Shown in pieces: positions 46,852-58,886 of a DNA stretch of 64,000 nucleotides; position 1 is the stretch's first letter, and every line of letters begins with the position of its first letter. The position numbers and the translations under genes were made by a program. The stretch comes from Gamsiella multidivaricata (taxonomy: Eukaryota > Mortierellomycota > Mortierellomycetes > Mortierellales > Mortierellaceae): the NCBI RefSeq assembly GCF_025024155.1, contig NW_026251735.1:186001-250000 (forward strand). Direction: 5' to 3'. The notes below the pieces were generated by a model. The model had not been told where the DNA came from. It saw nothing but the letters and a program-made list of their open reading frames with translations, and did not search any database.

Positions 46852-49083
46852 CTACATGAGAGCTGTCTTAGCAGGTGGGGTCACAATCGAAGGGAAGTGT
46901 TTTTTGGCCTCTCCTGTCTGCACACTGCTTCTGGACAACCGCTCAAGTTCCTGGTGGAAGATGGAACCTCCTTTCATGAGGCAAGCGATATCTTGTGCAA
47001 GGTCAGGCAGCGTCTTGAGTGAGTCAGGAATTCGAAATGTGCCTACCTCCACCATCATGTACATTGTACCCAGTTGAAATTGCATGTAGATTGTACCCTT
47101 TTGACCGATGATATGGACCTGGGTGATGATCGTGGAGGTGTTGAGGACGTCCTCAACCTGATCCAACGCGTTCTTGGCGAAGATCCCAAGTCTGACAATA
47201 TCACCGGCCTGCTTCAGTGTGTCTTTGCAAAGAACGCTAGATACTTCTCCAAAAAACAACTCAGTCCCTCCACCGACTCTTGCAGTGAGGTCAGGCTGCC
47301 CACAGGTCTTGGTCTCAAGATCTAGCAGGCGGCGGTGATAGATGCTTGCCGTGGATGCACAGTTTGTACTATAAAGTAATAGAAGTCATGTAAGAACGGC
47401 TATTTTTCCATCCGAACAATAGCTATAACCGTATCAAACTTACTAAGCGAGCCTAGCCATGTCTGTTGCATGGAAGAACTTGCGCAGGAGGGGCAACACA
47501 AAGGCCGCTACTCCATCTGCCTCTCGGTAGTCCTTTTTCTGCTCTTGCTGGAACTCTGACACAGCGTAAACAAGATACCGCTTGAGTGGTCTGAGGCTGG
47601 ACTCCACCTTGCTGTCTTCGAGACAGGACAAGGTCCTCTCTCGGTTCCAGTCGTGATCCGTGAGATGCTAAGGGCGATTATAAAATAAAATAAAATAAAA
47701 TAAAATAAAATAAAATAAAATAAAATAAAATAAAATAAAATAAAATAGAAAAAGACGTGTTCTTCATTTGCCGCTTGCACTAACATTATTATTCTTATGA
47801 ATAAGACAATGGTATATAATGCAACTTACATCTGTCCACTCGCGAATCAAGATGCGCTCATTCTTGACATCGACGTCCGGCACTTTTGATTTCATTTTGT
47901 TCCGCATAGTGTTGAAAAACTCCAAACCGAAGCACTGCTCCTGAAGTGGCGAAGGCGACTCCGTCACCAAGAGCGTGGCATTGAGGGCGCTATTGGCACA
48001 TAGACAGTTAGCAAGAGCACGCAATTCATATTGCAAAATAAGTGAGGGTTATTTAACGTACAGAGCGTCGTGTGGGTACTTGGCCTTGAATGTGGACTCA
48101 CTGCACCTCCTGTAGTACTCAGTAAATTTGGTTCCAATGTCCAAATCGTCCTCTGTCGCAATAAATGGCCAGTCGGCTGTGCCGAGCACCTTGCCCATCG
48201 GCTGATTGTGGTTAATCAAGAGGCGTTCGATGGGGTCATTGCTCTCTTGCAGAATGGTGTCGTCCGAGTTCGGGGTGACATGTCGTGCTCTCTTGAAAAC
48301 GCGCTCTGGACTATCTAAAAGCAAGTATCACAGAAATTGCATGTCAACACTTTTTTTTTGATACATGAATACAAATGTCTGCTGCCATCGTACCTGCTGC
48401 AACAAACCCTGGAGCAGCCTGGTCCATGGCACTCCTTTCGAGCTGCCATTCTGCCACGCGTCTTGCATAATCTGTAGATATATGGTGATGAATTTCCAGA
48501 TGTCAATCGTGGTCATTTGCGGTAGTGAATAAACGAAGCATTTGAGCCACGCCTTACCAGACTCAGCAGCCTCATCATGATGGGTCTCAGGCTCGGGTAT
48601 GGACTTAATATCGACCTCCGCGCCAGTAATGTCTGTATCAGTAGAAAGTTAGACAGTGCCGATTAGCATAAATTACTATCCCTACAAATCAATTAATAAG
48701 CTCAGTGATAGCTTACCATTGCCTTTGATTCTTTCACCAACTTTCTTGACCAGTGCATACTGTCCCTCCTGAAGAGATGTGACAGCACCATCCTCGGCCT
48801 CTTTCAAGGAGAGCATTTTGTAGCCTTCTTTAAAGCAGCGCAAGTTTCTAGCACCCTTGAGCCCCTGCACGTACGTTGCAACTACCTCGGGACACTCTGT
48901 GGCCTGGCTGATGAGGGTTAGATCATGTTGGTACTGATCATGGTATCCTTGAGCATTACTCTGGTCTCTGCTTCGCTTCATGAATAGAACGACATCTCCC
49001 CAGTGCCGAGCGTAGGTTCTCTTAAAAAACCCATCAACTCCGAACGTCGCTGGTGCGCGCCAGAGCAAGGTATGTGTGGCCAT
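46852..49083 (-). CDS. 557-aa protein of an apparently lineage-restricted family, possible PD-(D/E)XK-like C-terminal domain
   Basis: Seven exons (49083-48717, 48632-48558, 48471-48394, 48314-48062, 47989-47830, 47667-47444, 47368-46852) sum to 1674 nt; every junction is GT-AG and in phase. The N-terminal ~120 residues (MATHTLLWRAPATFGVDGFF) match nothing I know. The C-terminal ~170 residues have GQPDLTARV, then a beta hairpin ending FFGEVSS, then CKDTLKQAGDIVRLGIFAKNALD, then alternating strands. PD...E-x-S followed by a Lys-containing helix resembles a degenerate PD-(D/E)XK nuclease fold; I infer this from pattern only. No signal peptide is seen. A decayed tandem copy lies downstream. Confidence 0.78.
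47678..47746. repeat. (TAAAA)n pentanucleotide microsatellite
   Basis: About fourteen tandem AAAAT units sit inside the intron between exons 5 and 6 of the 557-aa gene. Confidence 0.9.
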
Positions 49084-49645
49084 TCTGAATGTAAAAATTA
49101 TTAATAAATCAGCACAGCTTAGCTATGATGTCGCACGCCTCTTGCTGTCTACTAACTTTTAACTGCGATGCGACGAGGAACTGTTGTTTGCTTTATTGGA
49201 GGATTATGAGGATGGGGGACGCGTTCGAAAGAGTTGACGTGACGTGTATTTTGCGCGGACTGCCGGATGGCTCGGACGTCAAACCCCCTTTCCATCTCTG
49301 GTGTCTCTAGAAGCGCGCGCATGTAATCAGGACTTGAGTATCCTCTCGTCGTCCTCGCTCTGTTATATTTCCGCACAGCCCCTACCTCTACCTCATTTCC
49401 AGTTTCGTTCATCTCGTCTCGCTCCCACTGTTTCCTATCCACTCCTATTTTCTTCGTCGTCCTCACTCTGCTTCTTTGCGCCTCGATACTTTGATGAAGC
49501 ACAAATTCTGGTTCACACTAGAAGGTTTTTTTTGTTGGTGCAATTGAGGGGTGTTTTTTTAGTATGGTGACAAAAACAATGATCACAACGACGTTTCTCC
49601 ATCTATTCCTTAATCCACAAGCTATTCAAGTAAGTCGCTGATGAG
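49084..49645. other. promoter-like region, 557-aa gene to tandem array
   Basis: It is CT-rich between 49340 and 49500. An ATG at 49564 opens MVTKTMITTTFLHLFLNPQAIQ and runs into a strong GTAAGT donor at 49631, which could be the first exon of a gene continuing through the array (see the 49646-50705 entry). Confidence 0.4.
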
Positions 49646-50856
49646 TTTGTTCCTTTGCCCTGCTCATACTTTCTCTCACGTTCTGCCTCCTGTTCACCCT
49701 ATTCGACGGTGAAAGGCAGACGAAGTGGCCTCAACTCTGCTTGACTTTAGGCCATGGAGAGCTCGAAGATGGGCAGCAGATGTTTTTCTGGTGGGGTAGG
49801 TAGATTGTCCAACCTCTGCGTGTGTGGTCGCCTCGACATAGTGCGACCAACGCAGCAACAGCAGCGCTCTTGCCGTGGTCTCTGGAGTCACAGATCGCGG
49901 TGCAGAGACTGTGGGGCAATGTGTCTCGCTCATCTCAGAGGGGTTGGTTTTGTTCCTTTGCCCTGCTCATACTTTCTCTCACGTTCTGCCTCCTGTTCAC
50001 CCTATTCGACGGTGAAAGGCAGACGAAGTGGCCTCAACTCTGCTTGACTTTAGGCCATGGAGAGCTCGAAGATGGGCAGCAGATGTTTTTCTGGTGGGGT
50101 AGGTAGATTGTCCAACCTCTGCGTGTGTGGTCGCCTCGACATAGTGCGACCAACGCAGCAACAGCAGCGCTCTTGCCGTGGTCTCTGGAGTCACAGATCG
50201 CGGCGCAGAGACTGTGGGGCAATGTGTCTCGCTCATCTCAGAGGGGTTGGTTTTGTTCCTTTGCCCTGCTCATACTTTCTCTCACGTTCTGCCTCCTGTT
50301 CACCCTATTCGACGGTGAAAGGCAGACGAAGTGGCCTCAACTCTGCTTGACTTTAGGCCATGGAGAGCTCGAAGATGGGCAGCAGATGTTTTTCTGGTGG
50401 GGTAGGTAGATTGTCCAACCTCTGCGTGTGTGGTCGCCTCGACATAGTGCGACCAACGCAGCAACAGCAGCGCTCTTGCCGTGGTCTCTGGAGTCACAGA
50501 TCGCGGTGCAGAGACTGTGGGGCAATGTGTCTCGCTCATCTCAGAGGGGTTGGTTTTGTTCCTTTGCCCTGCTCATACTTTCTCTCACGTTCTGCCTCCT
50601 GTTCACCCTATTCGACGGTGAAAGGCAGACGAAGTGGCCTCAACTCTGCTTGACTTTAGGCCATGGAGAGCTCGAAGATGGGCAGCAGATGTTTTTCTGG
50701 TGGGGGTTGGTAGATCGGGCTCTAGGCATGGACACAAATAAGGCTGAGGTCAGGAAGGCGAAGCACCCGGAGCGATCCCTAATCTTCGCCGTTCGAGATA
50801 ACTGCAGCTGGAGAGGACAGGATATCAACACTGAGAGGCACTTCGACAGTATGTAA
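49564..50856 (+). CDS. possible gene whose internal exon was amplified by the 303-bp array
   Basis: Exon 49564-49630 (MVTKTMITTTFLHLFLNPQAIQ) ends at GTAAGT with phase compatible with the open segment TKWPQLCLTL...FFWWG in each repeat. After the last, partial unit the same frame continues uninterrupted through VDRALGMDTNKAEVRKAKHP and RSLIFAVRDNCSWRGQDI to a stop at 50856, or to a strong GTATGT donor at about 50851. The non-repeat part looks coding but I do not recognise it. In units 1-3 the frame hits TAG unless the GTAGGT donor is used. This is a model assembled by phase alone, and it may be wrong. Confidence 0.3.
49646..50705 (+). repeat. 303-bp tandem array, about 3.5 copies
   Basis: Units start at 49646, 49949, 50252 and 50555; the last is partial (about 150 bp). 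Units 1 and 3 look identical, and unit 2 differs by one base in the stretch compared (GCGGTGCAG versus GCGGCGCAG). The period is a multiple of three, so frames are preserved. Each unit holds a GCAG acceptor, then an open segment encoding TKWPQLCLTLGHGELEDG and QQMFFWW, then a GTAGGT donor-like site, so it may be a repeated exon. On the minus strand each unit has a 79-codon ATG frame. This is not a CRISPR array: the unit is long and there are no spacers. Confidence 0.9.
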
Positions 50857-51130
50857 AGTCAGAAGTGAGATTGAACAAATATGCATCAAGCAATAAACAG
50901 ATAAACACCTATGCGCTTCATCCAACCTCATTCGAACTAAACTCCGTATGAAATGCAGATAGACTCAGATGTCCTTCCTTGACATCTTAGATGCCCATCG
51001 AGGCAGTCTGCGCACGGAGTCGCTGAAGCCCTGTGCACTTTATTCATGCCAGTGCTACGTCGCGTATATACATTCGTAACTGTGTGTACACAGTACACAT
51101 TGGCCATCATAGGAAATTGTGCATTCAGGT

Positions 51131-54069
51131 CTATCCGATCCAAGTCACCCGTCGCTCCAGGAACTGCGTATATATCCATGTCGCCAAGGTTCCCATGCCG
51201 ACCATCACGACAACATGGTATATCCCTCTTCCAATCACGCCAAAGAGCTGGCTCATCCATAATCCCAAGCCAAGCGGATCTTCTTCTCCTTGAGACCCAT
51301 CCTGCATGTCTTCGTCGTCTGAAGGCCATAGTCTAGAAGCCGGAGTTCGAGAGTGATTTTTACTGCCGCGAGACGACCGGGCGTGATATTGCCGATAATT
51401 AGATCGATAGTTGCTCCTTGATCGCCCATCGCGTGAATACGCAGACGGTAAGGGGTCGCCCAATGCATCTCTGAGCGACGGTTCCGTTCCCATGGACACG
51501 CCTCCCTCAAGTCCCAACCCAACCACATGCCCGCGAGTGCTGCCAGAATCGAACGGGCTGCGTTCTCGCTCCTGTCGCTGGTCATGCCGATGAGGCTGAC
51601 CCTCACTTGCCCAGCGTTTTAACTCTTGTACCAGGAATTCAATGCGTTGCTCACGTTCCATTCCTTCCAGTGCCTTTTGCCATGCTGCTTGTCGCTCCAA
51701 CATGATTCGTTCAAAGACTTGGCTGTGTGTTTCCAGCATCCTGTTAACCTTGGCCGATATCCGCCTATGATCCTGAGCAAGCAAATCATCCATGACATCC
51801 GTTGGCAAAGGCTGCGATAGCTGCAGGGGTCCTGAGATGGACGAGGGTGAGCTGTACGTTCCTGTCGACAGATTTGCTCGGCTAGATGACCCCGGGAGGT
51901 AATCAGACGCATACGGATAGATCAACTGGTTGCCGGAGTGATCGTTACCGTTGCTTGAATGCTGCCGGTACCTCGAGGAACCCGACTCTTGCGACGAATA
52001 CATCGGTGATAAGGTCATGGTAGGTAAATGTCGCCGCCATTTCAGGAATTTGAGCGTGGTATGGTGTCGCAGCACCGCCAAGTTGCTTACATATACCCAC
52101 TGTCGCAATGGCCCGAGATCAGCTTGCGGTTGGTCTACCGAGCTTGATGATGAAGTTGCAGTGGACGAGTCATGGGAAGCAAGCGTCTCGCCTCTGGAGT
52201 CCTCACCGTGTCCTGTTACATTCAGCTGTTGTACATCTACATCCATGCGCACTGCAGCTACTGCTTCTACTGCATCTTCTGGAACATGGAATATGAACGG
52301 CGGTGAGACGAACTCGGTCTGCAGTGGGCTGGCGTCAAGCGAGAGAGGATGCGTCGAAATTTCGTCCTCAGTCGGCGCATCCAATGAAAACCGCGGTGCT
52401 GATAAAGCAGCCCTTGCCTCTCCTTCCTCGATCCCGTAAATCTCGATACCATTCTCCCTCAACTGTCGAATCAAATCTAGTCGTGCGGTGGCAATGTCCA
52501 TGGCTGGTGGCACTTCCACGCTTGAATCCGAATCTTGGACGGGGGCACTCATGGGTACCAGAACAGGCACTAAGTTGACCCACACCTGCAAGCGCTGCAT
52601 GAACACGATATCTAGATCCGTCAGCTGCCCTTCGATCACATAGAGGCAGGCATCAACATGTCCATGCGCTCCTGTCGTGTTATTGGCCAGAAACCGCCCC
52701 AAAGAATCGTCACTGGCCGCTGATTTTGAAAAATACTCATTCGTCGTCTGAAACTGAAGGCCGAGGTATGATATGACAAGATCCATGGCGCGATTGGGGT
52801 TGTTGAACGAGCTGTATCCTGGCGTGTCAACAAAACTAACAAGGTAGCAGATATGGACAATTCGGTTATTTTTCTGCTGTGATAATCCTTCCACAAGTGC
52901 AATGTTACGTCGTAATAAACACCTTACCAGATATTTTTAACAAGAATTTCCTGCTGCATCTCCTGCTCGTCCAAGCCTGTGCGAGCCCATGCTGGCAAAA
53001 CCATGGTCGATGCAAACCGCTCAACAATGGCCTCCGTCATGCCATGATATGGCTCCCGTTTCCGCTCGCGTGAGCCATCCGATTGCTGCCCGCTCAATTG
53101 GCTTGATCCAGATCCTTGTGTCACATGAAAGTTAAACGTTGGGTCATTTCCCTGCCGATCCTCCATAGCATGCAAGTCTGCCGCTACCACTGTCTCTGAT
53201 GATGGTGGCAACGAGCGTTGTTCCTGCAGAAACTCATCTTCAAAGTCGTTCGCAATTATGCCCTCCCACTGGAACATTTCCTGGATTAGCCGCGAGTGCC
53301 AGACTCGGCTTTTCCCTGTAACCATCAGCTTAACAAAGCCCAATCTATCTCCCTCTACAGTTGGCTCTCTGCTCTTGGTAAACATGGCCGACGAGGGCAT
53401 GATCAAATTAAGAGACGATGCCCCCTGGTCGACCCAGAAGCCGGTCCGGGACGAAGAACGAGAAGGATGCGAGTAGTAGCCAAGTGAAGGACTTGAAAGA
53501 AAGCTGTTAGGTGTTCCTGGAGCAGTAAATCCTCCGTCATCTTCGGTAAGAGATGCTGGATAATACGTTGGTGTTCTTGAGAACGACAGCTGCGAGTTCG
53601 ACATCGATGGCGGGATCGAGTCCTCATCTACGTTTTGACCGTTCGAGTACGAGTGAAAGAAGTGCGAGGTGGTTGCCCGGTCAGGGATGTACCCGGAACC
53701 CTCCGTGTTGGCACTATTGAGGAAGCTTGTGTGGGCTTCAATATAGTCGTTGTACCGCCTCGCCCGCTCCTGCTCCTGTTCTGTATGATATATTAGACCG
53801 CCGCTGGGAAGACTCGCCGCATTCTTCCCCGTGCTCATGCCTGTGCTTACATCTGTGCTCGTGTTTGTGCTCGTGCCAGGGGTCGACTGCGTGTTTGCAG
53901 TAGCATTTATTCCCGAAATGCCCATGTCTTCCAGGTCTGCCAGGTCCTCTGGCCTCGTGAAACGCTGCATCTTTGGTGGAGGTCTGTGTCCATGGGAGGC
54001 GTTATGTTCTGAGGTGCGAGAATGGGGCTTGCTGGAATGGGATGGTGTTCCCTTGCCAGTAGGCAACAT
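51131..54069 (-). CDS. septin-like pseudo-GTPase with C-terminal membrane segment (948 aa)
   Basis: Two exons (54069-52928 and 52835-51131) total 2847 nt. The start is MLPTGKGTPSHSS. Residues 1 to about 240 are disordered. The septin-type G domain follows: FVKLMVTGKSRVWHSRLIQEMF at the P-loop, FVDTPGYSSFNNP at G3, then HVDACLYVIEG and LDIVFMQRLQVWVNLVPVLVP, the typical septin order. The P-loop GxxxxGKS has become GKSRVWHS (Gly to Trp, Lys to His) and the G4 AKAD is replaced by VPMSA, so nucleotide binding is probably lost. A coiled-coil segment follows (RISAKVNRMLETHSQVFERI). The C-terminus has a hydrophobic helix (GIYHVVVMVGMGTLATWIYT). Septins form cortical filaments and scaffolds; a membrane-anchored form is unusual. 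Confidence 0.8.
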
Positions 54070-55365
54070 ATGCTGATGAAGAAAAAAGTAAACAAGAGCG
54101 AGATAGAAGGAAGAGGTGAAACGGGTAGGAGAGTTGTCTGCCTTTGACAAAGAAGGACACTTAAAGTAGTGTGTGAAAAAATGGAATGCTGGAGGCTGCG
54201 CCAAGAGTGATAGTCACAATAGATAAACGAGATATCGGGTGATAAGTGAAAATGCCAATGAGGGCCATGAAAAAGAATAAAATGAGAGGTAGGAGATATA
54301 GCAAGGAGTTAAAAGAACGAAGAAAAGATAAAGAGGAATGATAAAGAGGAAAGAGAAAGAGGAGAGAAGAGGACATGTTGAACCATATAGGGATGCGCAC
54401 CATATCCAAAAATGTCATCATTCGTTACCTTCATGCAAATTTCCCTTTCTTCATCTGCAATCTGGTTCTTTTTTTTTTTCCTTCTTGGATAGCCTTCAGC
54501 CTATACAGGGAACAATAGTGCGACACTCTGCGTTCCATTTAGGGATTGATAGGGATAGACAAAAATAATTTGGAAGTACAGGTAGCATTAGACATTGGAC
54601 CATACACAGCATGGGATTACATCCATTCCGTATCTACATCCTGTTTGAGAGGATGAGAAGAGGGCATAGATGCAAAGGCAAGCGCAGTGCGGATGGATTG
54701 TCGAGCGAACGCGAACAAACAATCCGTTTAGTCGTTTCGCCACAGCGCGAATGAAGAGGGCATTGACCATTTACGGGAATTTTCCTTCCCTCGGTCCCCC
54801 GATATGCTATGGACCGATTGCGCGTGACCAGCGGCACCATTGTGGTGCGTCTTCCACCTGCCTTTAAGTGGTGCAGTTGTTGAAGGTGGTTGCACAGGTG
54901 CCAGTCATGTCGCGGCTCTTAGTCATATTAAAAACACGCTGCTGCGCAGACACTGCGACGACGCATTACCTCGACCCATGAGGCACCGCGTGGCATGGCA
55001 ATATTTAGGAAAGTTCCTGTCGGTTCTTTTGCTTTGTTCTCCTTCCATTGTCCATGCTGCCATCTTAAAGGTTGTCCTGAAAAAAAAAAAATCATATGTC
55101 CGGTGTTTGACGAGAAAGGGGAAAGAAAAAGGGGAGAAGGGGAGATGGCCGCCATCACCCTTCTTTTTCGTCCCTCCATTTTAGTTCAGTCACAGTGGCA
55201 CTGTTGGGCGTAGTCGTTTGATTTGGCAAATGTATTCAATAACAGGACCTTTCGACAACAACAATCTTGTTTGACTTGAATGATCGCATATCCACATTTT
55301 TGCTGTTTCTTTTAAGAATATATTTATGTCCAATCATCTACTCCGTGCACGAAGAGAACTGTTCT
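54070..55365. other. intergenic DNA between two minus-strand genes
   Basis: Promoter region of the septin-like gene (A/G-rich on the plus strand, 54070-54370) and 3' flank of the exomer gene. No supported gene. Confidence 0.45.
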
Positions 55366-58300
55366 TTATGCGCTCGATCCAGGGACATCAAATGTCTTTG
55401 CGCGTGCAAGGAATCTCGACATAAGTTTGAACACCGCCGGAGATGTGTTCAGCGCAATCAGCGTGTTCTGCACCTTCGCCAGGCCTTCAGACTGGATCAG
55501 CTTGTTCAGATTGTATGCGATTGCCGTGGGGAACTATCGTTTCATAAAGTAGCGCGTTAGTACCGTCATCATATGCACAACATTCATGTAGTAACATGTT
55601 TAAGCAAACATCGCACACTTACAATCGTTTCGTGATACCAACGCTCCTGGTACACACATAGTTTGATCGAGGCCTCCATCGCCTTCAGTAGCTGCCCCTC
55701 CTCGGCGTAAATCTCCAAGAGTCGCACCAGTGCCTTTGCCGAGAATTTTTGCTCCGCACAGCGTTGGTACGCATCTTTAGCTTCCTCGCGATGGTGCAGA
55801 CGCGTTGCCAAATCTCCATAGATCTCCCAGTCTGTGCCTGACTTGCGGTACGGCGCCTGCACGGACCGGAAGTGTTGCACCTCTGCACGCCAGATCGTGT
55901 ATTGGCGCAAGTCCTCATACAGCACCATAAAGAGATTGTCCAGCCAGCGATCGCAAAGACGCTTGTTGCTGAACGAGAACGACAGCTCGACCTCATCATC
56001 CTCGTTCTCCTCTTCATCCGACGCGGCAGCCACACTGGGCTTCTCGATCTGCTTTCCTTTGATCGGAGTATCTTGGACTTCCTCCTCAGCTGACTCCTCT
56101 GAAATCTCGGCCACTGCTTCAGTTCCAGCTTCCGCCTCTTTCTCCGCCTCTGTCACTTCGTCGTTTGTCTTCTTCTCGTTTTGATCTCCCTCCTCCTGAT
56201 CCTTATCACTGCTCAACGAGAGGTCGTCCAACTTGATGTCTTCCATCGACTGATCCGGATTCTCATCTACCGCCTTTGCAGCTGCCTCCTCCACGGCCTT
56301 GACTCTCTCCTCTTCCTCAGCCTCCTCCTGCTCGCGCTCGCGCTCACGTTCAGATTCAGTAGAGATCTTAATGATCGGGATAGGCGTTCCATTGGGCGAC
56401 AAAAGCTGATCTCTTGCAGGCACGACTTCGGGGACGCCCTCATCATGGCTCTTCGACCTGGCCTGACTACCCTTGCGAATGTTTTCCTCAGCCTCCTTTT
56501 GCATGCGGTATTCTTCCTCCATGACGAAGACAAGTGAGCGGCATCGCAAGAGTTCGTCCCAGCCGATCTTCGACACCAAGCGAGTTAAAAGGTTGTAGGC
56601 GCTGGCAAATGTTCCACGCAATGATGGCGCAGGAAGACGCAGCAATGCAGGGTCAGCCTAAGATAATGAGCCAATGCAAAGGTTTTCGAATATTAATTAC
56701 ACAAATGGCCGAGTAAAATGCGATTATATGTCACTTTGACTCCTCATAAAAACTTGCCTCATGCTCGCGGCCCGTTTCATCGTCAATCAAAGACAGGTCA
56801 ATGTCATTGCGAATGGGAAGATGGGCTTTGGCTGGCTTTGGCATCCTCTGCAAGTCCCTCTCATTGAATGTGAACATTGGGCACGAGTTGAGGGTCAGCA
56901 GGGCCTATTACAAAAATGGCAGCAGACGGCTCCGTCCTGTTAGATGTGTCTCCCATACATAAATAGGGTATAATTGCTGTTCGACCTTAGTGACCTTACA
57001 CTTTCATAGTCGCCCAGATCAATGTAGACCTCAGTCAGCTTGGCCCAGGTGATGAATTCAGAAGGCGCGCAGTTGACAGCCTGCTTAGCAAGACGAAGTG
57101 CCATCTCCAGTTTTCCTTTGCCTCTCAAAAAGTCCGCCTGCACGTGCAGTAAGGCATAGCTCTGTGGGAACTGCTTCAGTGCCTGGTACAAAACATTGAT
57201 GGCTTTGAGCTCCTCATCTAATAGGGCCGCATATTGAAGACAATGCGTGCATTAGCATTTGCTCAGTAGTGGCTCATATACTAATGATCAGGTTTTGTGA
57301 ACTGTAGTTACCAGTTCCAATGTAGGACTGTGCCAGTAAGGAGGCAACCTCGGGTTCGCGTTTGAACAAGCGCTCAAAGAATTTGACCCCAAGATCATAC
57401 CGGAAACTCTCCTGGCAGTACTTCATGATTGCAGCGGTGAGGTGGTTGTTGACGATGGTCGGCACCTGGATCTCAGGGCTGCTGCCGAGGAGCCAGCCCT
57501 TGAAGAACAACTGCTCTGCTGCCTCAAAGAACCGGTTCTCCGCATCCACGTCAGGGATGGGGTCCAGCTTGCGGAATCCAGGAATACGATAGTTGACATC
57601 ATCTGAGTACAGAACTGACCGTAGCATGGCTGTCACGTACGTCTCTTGCCAGATCGCCGCTGTTGCCTCTTGTCTAAGTAGAAGGACAGGGCACAGGGCT
57701 TGTTGTCAGTATTCTGCGTCCGATTTCAGGAATGAATGCTTCCATGACTGGCGAAAAGTACCTTTCGCCTCTGATGTTGACAGCATAACTCTCGACACCT
57801 CCTGGGATCTTGACCTCTACGCGAACATCGACGCGAGAGAATGCATTGTAACAGCTAGTAACGAGTAAATAGTAATAAGGAAGACGCGAAACAGGATGTT
57901 ACTGAATATGAAAATCCAACGCCAGATGCTTTCAATGCGCAATAAAAAAAAAGATCTTTCATTACCAGTAGACCCCGGAACGGATGCGCCATTGTACACC
58001 CTTGGAGAACCATGCATGCGACTCGTCCTGTTTGGTGGCAAAGAAAAAGCAAAAGAGCGCGCGGGTTAGTGACCGTGAAAAAGGCGCCAATTAAAATTGC
58101 TCACTCTCAGCCAGGGGACCAGACCAGGTCTGGAAATAGACATTAGGACGGGTCTCAATGCCCGCTTCTGTCTACCCTGTCATCTTATCATCCTATCCAT
58201 CGATGCTGCCGCCGGCGACTGTATTGGTCTCCTTGCATATTGTTGCTATATCGCGTGCCTGATCTAGGTATGCGCCTCTAGTCATCGTTTATTCTGGAGT

Positions 58301-58886
58301 AACGACAAGCGTGCCCTGGAAAGCATTCATAGTCGTTTGAAGCTGAGAAGGCTGTCCGTCCGCGAAAATAAGGGGAAGGGCACTTACAATGGCATATGTC
58401 AGCGAGTTCAGGTATGCAGCAAGGCTAGCCGAGGACGAGGCATCAATACCGGAGACGTAGTGATAGGAGCTGGTCTATAATCGCACGAAGAAAACACAGA
58501 AAATTCGTGGGAGAGGCGGTAGAAGTCAGCGGTCAGTCGTATCTATAGTTGATTTCCTCGTACTCCATGGATTCCAATGCTCCTGTGCAACGACTGTTAC
58601 CTCCTTGACATTAGGCTTGACATTGACCTTGATGATATGGCAGAGGTCGGGTGCACCCAGTTCCTTGAAGGTGCCTATAGGATGGAAAACAGACATAGCA
58701 GGCCTTTAGCTGTTCATTGTCTTGTACTCGAGGCTCTATGCGCCTTTAAGACGTGTCTTTCTGCTTCTTTGCCGAGTGATGTGTGGCCGAAGAGTGGTAT
58801 TTACTCAGGGCATCTGTTCTGGCCTGGAGGGACTCGCCCAATTCCCGCTCGATGAACTCTGGGATGTCGCGCAGGTTGTCGGTCAT
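55366..58886 (-). CDS. exomer complex subunit, ChAPs family (Bch1/Bud7/Chs6-like), 775 aa
   Basis: Ten exons (58886-58805, 58674-58601, 58474-58388, 58027-57966, 57854-57762, 57673-57312, 57217-57000, 56904-56758, 56657-55623, 55533-55366) total 2328 nt in phase. Landmarks of Chs5-Arf1-binding proteins: GVYCCYNAFSRVDVRVEVKIP, the TPR core (FFKGWLLGSSPEIQVPTIVN, LLHVQADFLRGKGKLEMALR), LPIRNDIDLSLIDDE, ADPALLRLPAPSLRGTFASAYNLL and the ending AIAYNLNKLIQSEGLAKVQ. The family binds Chs5 and Arf1 at the trans-Golgi and sorts cargo such as chitin synthase to the surface. A ~150-residue acidic E/K-rich insert interrupts the C-terminal half. The intron after 56758 begins with GC (GAG|GCAAGT) instead of GT. 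Confidence 0.9.

Noticed and set aside
49694..50539. 79-codon minus-strand ATG frames repeated in each 303-bp unit, and the idea of a CRISPR array
   Set aside because: The frames recur only because the unit repeats every 303 bp (a multiple of three) and have no recognisable domain. The repeat is far too long for CRISPR and has no spacers.
55267..55560. 97-codon plus-strand frame
   Set aside because: It is antisense to the last exon of the exomer gene, which has clear family similarity.
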